From Pipra filicauda (lineage: Eukaryota > Chordata > Aves > Passeriformes > Pipridae), in assembly GCF_003945595.2 (NCBI RefSeq), contig NW_024104407.1, positions 434,001-498,000 on the forward strand: a stretch of DNA of 64,000 bases, given 5' to 3'. A program made the position numbers and the translations under genes. Under the pieces are notes generated by a model. It saw only the letters and a program-made list of their open reading frames with translations, was not told the DNA's origin and made no database searches. Of this stretch, positions 12,292-24,400 are shown piece by piece (position 1 is the first letter of the stretch; each line of letters begins with the position of its first letter).

Positions 12292-12538
12292 CTTCCTCTT
12301 TCGTCCGTTCCTCCCTGGTGGTCTGTGTGAGCTCCTTATGGGGTCGCCGGGCCACGTGGCGAGGGCAGGGGGGAAGAGCATTCACCTCCAGGTGATGGGC
12401 TGGCACCCAGGGCCTGAAGGTTCCCCCTCCAACTAATCCGCCGTAGCTCTCCTTTCAGCAAGCTCTCTGCTTCGTTCTGCGCAACGGGGCAGTGGTGAGG
12501 AGTGGGTTGAATAGAGTGGTTGTGACTTTTACCCTACA

Positions 12539-15500
12539 CCTTGACCCACGAGGTTTGTTTATTTTAATGTTATTTTACAAACCAGAATGATGAAAATGTG
12601 GCATAAACAGGACAGGCAATATTAGCTGCACTCTTCCTTGGTTTTGGAGAAGTGCATCACTACTTCATTGCAGCTGATTTTAGAGGACTAATCCAACTTC
12701 AGCTATTATTGCAGCAGAAGCTGTGGGAGAAAAGTGAAGCCCTGGTTTGAAGGTAGAGTTGAGAGGATGCAATCACTTTTTGGGTCAATGACAACTATAA
12801 GGAGCCAGTCAGAATGAGATGAGGCAGCAAGTGACTTTTTCAGATTTAGAGGAATTAGTTGATGAAACGGTACTTGATGTAAGGAGTTCTTGTGTGGAGG
12901 CTCTGTGTGCAGTCCACTAGATGGGATTTCTTCTTGGGAATGAGGAGAGCTTTTAAAATTATTTTTGACAATGAAAATAACTGCAGAATTGGCCATGAAA
13001 GGATGATAGTAAAAGAAAAATGCATGAAAAAACACCAAAGGGATAAATATTGCTGAAACTGTGGGAAGCTCTTCTACCTTTTTGTTTGTTCAAAAAATGC
13101 AACAACCTAATGTGTGAAGTAGCTGGGAATGCACAGATCCCCACAAAGGCACAGGACATATTTCAGTCCTTTGGGATTGCCTTTCTGAGATATTTGTTAA
13201 TTTATTTTATTTTGTCCAGAGGCAAAGAAAGGTGCTGCCTGTAGCAGGTAATCCTGTAGAAATATGATCATCAAAGTATTGCTTATGTTGATTCCTGCTG
13301 AGAAATTATAGAGGAAATAGGCTCAGAAGTTGCCTGAGTTTTGCCACTGAAGCACATTTAGATGGAAGTGTGGATCTCATAAGATGTAATCAGTTTGTCT
13401 TCTGGTGTCATGGCTATGTTTGCAGCAGGTTTATAGCTTTGGGAATTCTGTATCTGTTAGGGAACAGATATAAAAGGAATTTGAATGTAATTTGAAGGAA
13501 CACTTAAGACTCCTGGGGTAAAATCTGTTTTGGTTGCCAAGTCAAATTTTTCATAGTAGTTGTGTTGAGTAAATTTTATATTTAAATTTTGATTTGAGAG
13601 AAATTAAAATAATAAATCTTGCCTGCAAAAATGGTACAAATACTGGAATATTATTCTAAAAATAATAAAGCATATGTTTCCTAGTCTGCATTTTGTTTGT
13701 TGAATTTTGAAATTGGACCACGTTTGGGCTTTCTCCAACAGAATTAGAGGGAGACTGCATAATTTTCATCTGAGTTTAATGTAGCAAAGAAGATATTGAT
13801 ATAGGTGCTAGAAAATTCTTTTAAGATTTCTCTAAGCTGTAACCATTGAATTTCACAAATATCATATGATATACAGGAGTAAGGAACATGAAGAACTGAA
13901 GGCATAAATTGTATTAAGCTACATCATAAATCTGAAAGCTGGAATATTGATATAATCTGAAAAAAAACCCCAATTGCTGCTGTAGAGAAAAATATTTCCA
14001 ATGTTGTAGGAAAAAACCCAAGACTTCCACCACTTTTAAGAGTCTATATTTTATTTTATACACTCAAATCAGTTTTATGAAGTTTAATTATTTATTTACA
14101 CATCTGTACAAAATTATCTTTTTTTCCCCTCAGTTTTCACTACTTCCATTGTCTTTGTTGATGGGTTAAAAAATATATGCTTCTGTACGCTGTATTTTAA
14201 CTTAATTGTTCAGGTTTATGTTACCTGGAGGCTGGCATTTCATAGAAAGCATGAATCTTGTCAGTTTGCTGTTGTAATAACTGTCATCTGACTAAAATTT
14301 TATGTCCTGACATTAGTTTTGAAATGGATTTAATAATTTCAGGTTAGGGATTTTTCAGCTGTAAACACCTTGGGAGGAAGGGGGTTGTCTTTGCTTTTCT
14401 GACCTCAGAGAGCAACTTCAGCATTTCACATTCCCCAGAAGTGACTGGACCAAAACTAGATCCAAAGTTATGTCAAACCTTTATTTTTCTTTGTTTGCCC
14501 AATTTTTCTAAGGCGTTGTTTTTTCGGGTTTTGTTGTTGTTTTTATTGTTGCTTGGTTGTTTTTTTCCTGTATATGTGTTGTTTAAAAAAAAAAAAAAGT
14601 CATAGACTGGTAATTTAAAAACTCCCTCTTGTTCTTTCTCTTAACATCTGAGTTTTTAAGCCACACAGCACCCCTCTCTCATTTTGAAGATGAAGAAATT
14701 CCTGATGAAACCCAAAAACTTAGCAAGTTAAAGCATGAGGAAGAGATCCAGACATGGTTTTAGCCATCAAGATAATCAGTGAAGTCCATTAATGCTTTTA
14801 TATCATCCGCTTTTTGTATGAGTGTGTGGGTAGGGTTTTGTTTGTTTTCATTCTTTGAAAATATGTTAGTACTTCTAAGCATATTACTTTTGGCAGGAAA
14901 TACATATTAAAAAGGGACATTAAAGTTTATGCTTAGTTCTGGTAAAATGGAATTGTTTTCTTAGAAAGATGTGAGCATGTCTGGTCACCAAAACACCAAG
15001 AGATACAAAAATCGAGACTGTATAAATCGTAGGACTAGTTTCCCTTAATCAGTCTTGACTTCTCTGGTTTTGTTTTTCTCTGAATGTAGTACTTTTTGCT
15101 AAGATCTTCTTTAATCTCAACTAGATTGCACTGTAGTTTAAGAGCCCATAATTTTTGGTACATTTATGATGCACTTTGTGGAAGAGGTATTTTGCTTTAA
15201 ATGGGAATAAACTTTAGTCTCTGGAATTGCAGGTTAATTAACATTCATTATTATGTGATTAATGGTTCAGTGAAAAGAAGATGTCTTTGATGTTTTCTTT
15301 TAAAAGTAGTACTTGGTCACTCCTTTTGGTCCTCCCAGTGCCACAACTGTGAAATAGAGATTGATCTTGTGGCATTTTTCCTGGAAAAAATATCTTTACT
15401 GAAACAGGGGAATCCTAATTCCTTCAGGATATTCTCTAAAGAACTTAGCTTCTAGCTCTTTTCAGAAAACTGGCTCTGATTTCTTCTTTTAGCAATCTGC

Positions 15501-16857
15501 TAAAAACAAAATACCTGATTTTCTTTTCAGCCATTGCCTTTTAAGTGTTTGATTTTTTTGTTTTGGTTTGGTTTGTTGTATTTTTTTTTAGTAAATCTTC
15601 AGTGCTTAGTCTCAGCCTAGTTCTGAGCTTTCCCTGTGGCAATGTTTTGGGGACGATTCCATCAATGGTTCTTGCTTATAGTTCCTCACTGCAGGGGATT
15701 TGAAGGTTATTTATTTATTAAAGCACATTTATTCAAACAGTGCTCCATAACTGTTTAAGGAGATCATGTAACAATGTGGTTTTATATTGCAGGGACATAA
15801 TATTTGGCCCATGGTTGTGCCAAACAAAAGTTACAAAAAGGAACTAGTCCAGGCCCATTTCTTTTCCCCCTTCTAATTTGTTTTCCTGCCTGCACTGCTG
15901 TGACTGCAACTAGAGACAATATTGCTTTTCAAATAGCCAGATCAGAAAGGGCACAACATGGCATCATCCTCTTCCAAGCCTTTTTCTCCTTTGCCTCTTG
16001 TCTGAGGCAAAGACGTCACCAACACCTGGCCAATGAGGATGTGCATTTCATATGTTGGCTGTTCAGGGTTGTGGAAATGAAAGTATGTTGCTGATTCTCT
16101 CACTGCATTATGAATACTAAAATATAATTGTTATTATTTCGTGTTCATCCCCTGCAGAGTTAAACAGAACCATATTGCATTCCTGACCTTAAAACAGGAG
16201 TACAAGTTGTATAGCTCCCTGCTTCAGAGCATTTTTCTTTTTTCTGGTTGCAATTTCAAACCCAAACTCTTATTAATATGTGAAGTTATTGTTCAGAAAA
16301 CCTCTGAAGGAAAATCCATACTTCATTTAAGCCTCCCTTTCATCAGGACTAGTCAGAGCACTGAGAACATGAAGGTGTCACAGGGAAAAAGAAAGGTAGC
16401 CTTGAGCTGGGTGGCAAGTGATTCATTAGCATTGCTAAGGAGGCAGCTTTGTGTATAGGGTGCAGTGTTCTCACTGAAAATGTGCTCTTGTGGCACGAGA
16501 GGCAGAAAGATATAGATTAAGGCTAAAACAAACAAGTGTTTAGTTATGATTTCTGAAGAAATGCAAAGATGTCCCAAGTACAGGATTCCTCTGGTGATGA
16601 TGTGCAGCACAACAACCACAGGCTGGCTATTTTCAAGGCATGAACAGCAACACCAGTAATAATAACTCACATATATTTTCAGATTAGAATATGTGGATAG
16701 CATATCATTAGCAATCAAGGAAATAATTTCCTAAATGCTCATTTCAAAGGACGGTCATTGACATAATACCACTGCATATGAAAAAATACATTTAATACCA
16801 TCTTGCTGCGATGTTGGGCCAGAATTTGTAGATGTTTCTTTGATTTATTTTGTCAGG
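12539..16857. other. Unique AT-rich sequence, nothing recognised as a gene
   Basis: No coding-like frame. The frames at about 12706-13038 (minus), 15804-16094 and 16141-16458 (plus) have no domain or motif I recognise. T/G-rich tracts occur at about 14518-14575 and 15549-15591, with an A14 run at about 14585-14598. A perfect 8-bp hairpin lies at 15990-16011. Confidence 0.65.
15990..16011. other. Short perfect hairpin (8-bp stem, 6-nt loop)
   Basis: TTTGCCTC at 15990-15997 is the exact reverse complement of GAGGCAAA at 16004-16011, separated by six bases. It may be chance in a window of this size. The flanks show no further pairing that would suggest a microRNA precursor. Confidence 0.5.
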
Positions 16858-17237
16858 GATCACAGAATCACAGAATATGCTGAGTTGGAAGGTACCCACA
16901 AGGACCATCGATTCCAACCCTTAGCCCTGCACAGGACCATCCCCAAGAGTCACACCATGTGCCTGAGAGCATCATCTAAATGCTTCTTGAATTCTGTCAG
17001 GCTTGATGCTGTGACCACTTTCCTGGGGAACCTGTTCCAGCATCTAACAACCCTCTGGGTGAAGAACCTTTTCCTAACATCCAACCTAAACCTCCCCTGA
17101 GACAACTTCAGGCCATTCTCTCACATCCTGTCACTGGTCACCACAGAGAAGAGATCAGTGCCTGCCCCTCCTCTTCCCCTTGTGAGGAAATTGTAGAGGG
17201 TGATGAGGTCTCCCCTCAGTCTCCACCAGGCTTAACA
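16858..17237 (-). mobile_element. CR1 LINE, 5'-truncated 3' end
   Basis: Reading the + strand, the element opens with its 3' terminus (CACAGAATCACAGAATATGC), then GAGTTGGAAGG, the CR1 3' UTR, and the tail of ORF2 near 17160-17237 (GGTGATGAGGTCTCCCCTCAG). This is the antisense of a standard CR1 3' end, so the copy lies on the minus strand and is truncated at its 5' end, as most CR1 copies are. The plus-strand open frame across it (16840-17100) is not a gene. The next CR1, about 0.9 kb away, is in the same orientation but comes from a different CR1 subfamily. Confidence 0.93.
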
Positions 17238-18138
17238 GTATTAGGAAGAATGAAGGATTAAACATAATATTCATAAATTGCTTCCCCCTATTATGTATTT
17301 TCTGGTAGTCAACCTTTTATTTGAGATATAGTGATGGATTTTTTAAAAAATATGTTATTTGCTGTCAGTCAGATGTGACAAATAGAGGAAGAAACCTATA
17401 AACATCATTGGTTTTGCCTGGTCAGTCATCAGCCTACGTGCTCTCCAGGTGGATGGCACTAAATTTAGGGGAGAGGGTAAGGTGCCTTGGGTATTATCAA
17501 CAGTAAGTATTACAAATAGTGATTGACCTTAGTTACTTGAAAGAATTTTAATTTCTTGGATGCTATCTAGTACCTGTAACTTGTGGGGAAGCTTGGAACA
17601 GTATTTGAAGAAAGAGGCGCATTTTAATAAACCTATTATGTAAAGATTTTTTTGCTTGAAATTGATTTTTATTCCCCTCCACTTTCTCTTCTGTTCTCAA
17701 GAAAGTCTCCAGACCTCTTTCAGGTGATACACTGAACTCCCAATAGCTTGGGCAGTGGCTGACAATAGTTCTTAGCGGTTTACTCTAATATTTGTATTTT
17801 ATTAGTCAAGATGTCAGAAGTCTGCTGCCAGAGGTTTTGATAGAGGCATATGAATCCATGCCTTTTTTCTGATGACTGTCAGCTAAGAACAGAGGTGTGA
17901 CTCTGTGTCCTGGGTTGCCAGTGATTGCATTCAGTTAGAATCTTTGTCCATCCAGCATTTCTTATGAACCAGGTTCTAATCAGTACTGGAGCTGAAGGCT
18001 CCAAAGGGTAAGGGAGAAATATGTCCATCTTATACATGTTGACATTTTATCACAGAATAACATTGTATGTAGAGAAATAGATATATAAGTAATTTTTTAA
18101 TATCATAATTGTATGTTATTAATAATTAATATTATAGT
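17238..18138. other. Unique sequence between two CR1 copies
   Basis: AT-rich with no gene or repeat recognised. The last 80 bases before the next CR1 are very A/T-rich with repeated TTAATA/AATTAAT motifs, a plausible LINE target. Confidence 0.65.
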
Positions 18139-18425
18139 TATAGAATCGTAGAACTGTTTGGGTTGGAAGGGACCTTTAAAGGTCATCTGGTCCAACCCAT
18201 GTGCAGCGAGCAGCGACATCTTCCACTAGATCAGGTTGCTCAGAGCCTCATCCAACCTGACCTTGAATGTTTCCAGGGATGGGGCATTGACCACCTCTCT
18301 CTGCAATCTATGCTTGTATTTCATCACCCTTATCATAAAAAATTCCTTTCTTACATGTAGTCTGAACTTACCCACTCTGAATTTTAAACCACCACCCCTT
18401 GTCCTATGACTACAGGCCCTATCCA
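18139..18425 (-). mobile_element. CR1 LINE, 5'-truncated 3' end
   Basis: The + strand starts TATAGAATCGTAGAAC, then GTTTGGGTTGGAAGGGACC, the hallmark of an inverted CR1 3' terminus. The CR1 3' UTR and the end of ORF2 follow, up to about 18425 (CTTGTCCTATGACTACAGGCC). Compared with typical CR1 it has scattered substitutions and loses similarity after about 290 bases. It carries no functional coding region. Confidence 0.93.
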
Positions 18426-21400
18426 GCCACACTTTAATAAAATGTCATTCCTCAGTGCATTCTAGGACATAATTGATACTATTTACTGAATTTAGTTTTA
18501 AACCATTTAGAACTGGAATTTTTACCTAAGTTAGAAATTTTTGTAATTCTTAGATTTGTTTTCTTGATTTTAAACCCAGAATTGCTGTAGGCACTGTCTA
18601 ACTTCTGTGTTTTGCTTTCTGAGGACATTCAAGCAATCAAATTTTGCTCACATCAATGCTCCTGGTAAACAAATTTTAAGTTTCCACACTTCAGTATGCA
18701 CACTGGGAGTGGAACTGTACACAGTGCTGTGGTATTACTTGACACAGTGATAGAAGTGAGTTCCCAAAACCCCCAACCAGAGCCTGGCACAGAAGCAATT
18801 AAATATGCCATTCTTAGCTAGGAAAGTACAGAAAGATGCAATATCTTTGTGTGAATGTGATGAGAGAAAATTGCATTTAAACTCTAGTCCCAGCCAGTAA
18901 ATCTTACAGCTGCCTAACTTTTCTTGGAATGATGCCACAGGCAAAGTATACAAGTGTCCCAGAAAACAAACAAACAAAAAAAGAAATCCCTTAATGTTTT
19001 CATGATTATCTATTGCTTCACCGTAAATTGCAAGTCCTCTCACACAGAGACTCGGAGCCTTAGGGCTTTTAGTGAAGTTCTCCTACTGACTGTGTTACAC
19101 TTGTCCCATAGAGCAAAAAGAAACTATATCTTGTCACATCTTCCCATTCACATCACACACTTTCTAAAGATCAAGTATGCCAATACTTGCAGCAAATGAG
19201 TCACTCTCAGTCCACAGTGTGCTTAAAAATTAAGAGAACTTTTGATGTATTCACATAATACATTCAGTTGAACATGAAGTATTTTCCATGAAGTGATAAA
19301 CTGAACAAGATGAAGCTAGTTCATTAAAGACTTATTTTTTTTCATAAGTCTTTTTCTGCATTTGGTTTAATTCAGGTTGTGCCTTAGCCATACTACACTA
19401 ATGAAGTGATTTTTTTTTTTTCTATCTGGTACAGTAGGCACATGTAGACTTCAGTTTGAACAACTATCTTTGGAAAAGTTTCTAGACCAAAGCTGTACAG
19501 ATTTAAAGAGCACCTGCAGCTTTGGTATTGTTCAAAAGTGCTCAAGGGTTGATATATAAAGCTATATGCATGATTTAGGCCTCAGAGCGTTTCTTAGTTC
19601 CTTTTTCTACTTGAAATGGGGAAGGGAGTTGCTTTGTGGCATTCCTTCCCCCACCTCCCGCCCCATTTTCAGTGTTGAGTGGATGCCAATTTAGACTCAT
19701 GGCCAAAACTGTTTTTGGAAATCAAGAGCTGAGTTCTGTTCGTAACAGAAGTGCTCATATGGCTGTTTCTTGCTGATTTTCAAAAGACTTTCTGGCTGAT
19801 AATGTGGCCCCATTTTTCCAGCCAGAGAAGAAGCAGAAGAATGATGCTCTTACTCAAGTCTGTTGAATTGGGAAGTATTGACAGACATGCAGACAGTTTT
19901 GGGAATATATTGATGGCAGCAACTTCAACTGTGTATGTTAAAGTCAGACGGTGATAAGTCTGAAATGGTTATGAGGAAGCTTTATGCCTGCATCAGGGAA
20001 GCATCTTTCCTGGGCTTTTGTTGTTCCTGTTGAGGGAGACATGAGTGGGAAAGGGCATTAATACTCATTAACAGGAAACCAGTGTGCACGTGGTGTTGAA
20101 ACACTATCTTTCTCTTCCAAAGTTTTTCCTAACTCAACCTAAAATGTCTTTGTGTAATTATGCAAAGGAAAAAAAAGAGTTTTGCATAGAGTTTAAAACT
20201 AAAAGTTTAAAGTCATGCAAAAGGTATAAATTAGAATAAAAAGACAAATATATCAGTGAGTCCTCTGTCATGTCCATCCCACACATACAAGCACAGTGAC
20301 AGTGATTGCCTTGGCATTCTGGATAGGTTGATTTGATTATGGACCAAATTTGAGTACTTACTGTTTTCTAAAGAACGGGGATGTGGAATTGGTGAGTATC
20401 TGGAAGAGAGGAAGGCACTAAAACTTCCCAGGTGCCACTGCTGTTGCTGACATTTTTGGACTGCATGCAGAAGCTAGGGTACCATATGCATAGTGAACCT
20501 TTCTTTGTGCAGTCTCTGTGTTTGCTTTCTATGATACCATTTTGCTGCCTTTCTGTGCCTTGCGCCGGATCTACTAAGTCCAAAATGACCTAGTGGGATG
20601 CTGCATGGAGCAGCATCCACGTTACACACCAGCCCATTGAACTGAGAGTTCTTGCAGGTGTCTGCCACTTTTATTGGAACTGGCTTTCTGCTTCTATCAA
20701 CTGAAGTCATGGTTTCCTGGGAAATTTGCAAGATAATTATATTTTTGTGATAATGAGGTTGTTAAATCCTGCATTTTTTGCATAAAAAGAGTTAGTAATG
20801 TAAATCAGTGTGAATCAAGTAATGTAATACCATGTTATATGCTTAGTAGGATGTGCTGTGAATTATAAATAGTTGAAAAAGGAAATATTAACTGCTCAGG
20901 GAACATGTATTCCCACAACACCTTGTTTCCATATTCAGTATCTGGTTTAAGAATTCACCTTTTGTAATTGTTTTAACAAAACTTTGAGCTATGTTATATA
21001 CTCTGTTGATATAACCAAATGCTCAGCTATTCTACTGATACAATACAAAATTGATTGCACTCTGATATTATGCAAAAAAATGTTAAAAATGAAGCCTGGC
21101 AAGCAAAGTGATCCTTGGCAGCTGGCACCCTGCTCACTGGTGCCATTCAGTGTCCCAGATACGCTGGAAGTTTGACAAGATGCAAGAGAGAGGGTTTAAT
21201 TAGGCCACAGTTTTACTAATTCAACTAATCTGGGAGTTATGCATCAATCACCCCTTAACAATGCAGAGTGTTACTTCTTCCTCTGTCATTCCTATCTATT
21301 TGGGAGGTGCTTATGGTCTCACATGTGGCTTCACAGGTGTGAGGTTTAGAGGCCTGATGACACAGGGTTCTCCAATTCCTGTCTGCTTGGGAACTGACTC

Positions 21401-24400
21401 TATAAGGGTCATGCCTTCCCCTAAATCTGCTTTCAGTTCTGCCTGAATGAGAAAAGGTTCTTGATGAAGCGACTTCTAAATTACCATTATATGCCCTTCT
21501 AACTAGGGCCTGTAGGGCAGCCCAAATAATTCACTGTTCCCTGGCAGTTCTGGGGATTAAAAAAAATAATAAAATATTCACAGTATCTTCTTCAAACTTT
21601 TCATGAAAAAGGACATTCATGTGAAAAATGGACATTCAAGGTCTCTCTATGCTGAAGTTGAGAAGGTTATCAAGCACTAACAGTTGTGGATGGTGAATTG
21701 AGCATTTGTTTCAGATTTAGATTTTTATCTCAAATCCCATATAAAAGCAAATAAACAAATACACGCAAAAACCTCCAAACCCCAAGACTACAACTGCTTT
21801 TTTGAGTATACATTATTCTCCAGAGAAACCAAGTTGTCTCCATCCAATCTGTCCTACTTTGTGTGTGTATTGTAACAAAATAGTAGACATCCAGTCTTAA
21901 ATCTCCGAAGTCAGAGCAGATTATTCAATGATGAGCACAATCTGTGGGGTATGTTATTTCTACTGATGAGGGAGGGTAAGAAGGGTGAAAGATGCTTTTC
22001 TTTGTGAACCCCACTACTAATTTTTATTGTGGCAAGAGCCCTACACACTGCAGGGAGAACTCTCTAAGGCAATAAGTCTGCTGTGAGCTGCAAGGCAACT
22101 ACCATGGATTTTATTTTGTTTTAATTTAGAAAATATATTAAAACATATAATAATGATGCTGAGTAGCTTTATTTCCTACTACAGAAAGAGTAAAGTCTTA
22201 TGATATTTTAATATTTTGAGCCCACATTACTGTATTTATCCTAGGAAGGGGAGAAAGTGTTCACCTCCAAGCTCAACTGCTGCCATGCACAGAAATCACA
22301 AACAGAAACCCCAGATTGTACAGCCAGGCTTGCTCACTGAACATTAAGGAATTTACTTTCTTCCCCCTATATATTTTTTTTAGGTTTTTTAAGAACCTTT
22401 AATGTATTGGAAGCAGCTGAATAACTTCTGTCTGTGTGAGGTGTTCAGTTTGTCTTTTAAGGGAATTGCTAGAGTTTTCTGAAACAGGTACTGGATTTTA
22501 ATGGACTTGTGTCAGAAAGTTGCCTGGGATTTTAACTTAAGCCCTTAACTGAGAAGCAAAGCCTTAGGAAGTGTTGCCTGTTAAGAATTCTCAGTTGCCA
22601 TCTTTGGAGATTTTGGACTTGTGTTAGCAGTTGCAGTCTCATCAGTAATCTTAATCAGAAGTCTGTTTTTAATATTAATACAACCCAAACCACATAGATA
22701 ATTAATTTAGGGAAAACATAGTAAAGAAACAATAGGAAGATAAGTTTGAGATACTACAGGAATTTGCAATATGGTAGAATCAGCTTGAATTAATTTACTT
22801 ACATGTAGCTGTCATACACATTTTACCAGCTCGTTAATGTTCCATCAGAAAGCCAATACAATGAATCAGAAATACCACTAAAGCAGAATATAACTGCAGT
22901 AGCAATAGAAGTAACCAATAGAAAGCATTTCAAAGCACGCAATCTCCAAAACATTTATTGACCAACAGCCATTTAACTAATTCCTTAATTTAGCTTAGGT
23001 GACAATCATCTGCATTTGGTGAAAATTGAAAGGACTGTGGAGTATGTTAATGGAGAGCCATACCAGGTGAGAGTGCTGATGAAGTCAAAACCACACTGAG
23101 CTGAGTACTGGCATACCAGGGGCTGCACAGAAGGGCAGGCTGTAAGGCATGTACTATGTCTGGGTAGTTTTGTTTTGGTTTTAATTTAATTTTATTTTTT
23201 ATTTATTTAATTCCTGGTACATCTGTTTTGTATCATTTTATACACGGACTGCAGCTGCAGAAAGAATGAACAAATTAAGATGCTTAAGTCAGTAATTATT
23301 TCAAGCCCAGTACTGCTGAACAATGTATTTTCTCAAAGAATAAAGGTATAAATGAAGAGGGTTAAAGCTGTGTAGCTCAAGTCACTCTGATTTAAAATGA
23401 GCTGTAAGAGAACAAAATACATATTTTATATAATTAGCATGAACTTCATGTCATTGTTCAGTTTTGTGCTAACAGCACATATAAGCCTTCCTTGAGGAAG
23501 ATTAGCAGCATTTGCTGAAGAGTTCAAGGTCACTAATTCTCTGAGTGTTAAATAGGGAAACTCTGTATGTTTCTGCTTCCTGATGTGTGTTAAATATTTG
23601 GAGAATGAGTTAACTAGATTTCTTTTTTTCTCTCTAGAACCTAGTATTTTAAATTCAGTGTCACTGAAATACATATGCTGTGTGAGAACAAAATGTAGAC
23701 TGTGTGCTGGCTTATCTGTAGACATAAGCAGAGGTTGACATTAAAAATCCTCAATAGTTGCTGCATTTGAGAGATTATATTATCCATGTTTGCAGCAGTG
23801 TTCAGATGACTGTATCACACAGCAATCTGCCATTAGAGATGATCCCAGAGAACTGTTTCTGTAGCATTTTTTATGAATAACTTTTTTATCCAGGTCCTGT
23901 AATATGAAATCCTGTGGTTGCTGAGGAAATCATTGCTTGTTATTGTTGTAAGCACATCTGTAATAAAATTTTGCAAAACTTTTTATCATAAGCAGATCAA
24001 TCTTTCTTTGAAATTTTGGTCAGAGTCCTCCTACAACATCCTCAGATAAGCGTGTTCTGAGCTTTTGGCTTATGATGAGTGCCTGAACTTGGGTGAATGT
24101 CATACACCTGAGATTCAGTTAAAAAATTAAAGATGACTTCTGCGCAAAAGTAACTGGATAAACTGTGGTCCAGATGAGCGAAAAGTTTTATAAAAACCCC
24201 AAAAGTTTCAGCTGCTGGAATGGCTATCAATTGCCTGGCTGGCTGGCTTCAGACATTCACACCTGAAAAATCTCTCTGGTCGACACCCTGATCTTGTGTG
24301 AATGACTGGGCCTTTGAACCTTTCCACTGGAGTCTCAGGGCTTGTCTGCATGAAGAGGGTGGTTTGCTTTTAGTGGCTAGGCTTTTAGTTTATAGAGACA

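Larger units (their letters stand above)
12097..12538 (+). mobile_element. Endogenous retrovirus LTR, second family (probably class II / alpharetrovirus-like)
   Basis: The block opens TGTGAAGG and closes CCCTACA, so the ends are TGT...ACA. It has a compact LTR promoter layout: three inverted CCAAT boxes (ATTGG at 12158, 12182 and 12205), a TATA box TATAAA at 12268-12273 and AATAAA at 12286-12291. The closely spaced TATA and AATAAA resemble the avian alpharetrovirus arrangement with a very short R region. The part after AATAAA is GC-rich with several CpGs, as in a U5. I found no target-site duplication at these ends, so the boundaries are approximate; a start near 12002 (TGTTATAG) is an alternative. 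No retroviral coding region follows, so this is a solo or truncated LTR. It is unrelated in sequence to the LTR at 7259. Confidence 0.62.

Noticed and set aside
12032..12406. Minus-strand frame of 124 codons
   Set aside because: It runs antisense through the LTR at 12097-12538 and its TATA/AATAAA core; not a gene.
16840..17100. Plus-strand frame of 86 codons
   Set aside because: Antisense reading of the minus-strand CR1 3' UTR.
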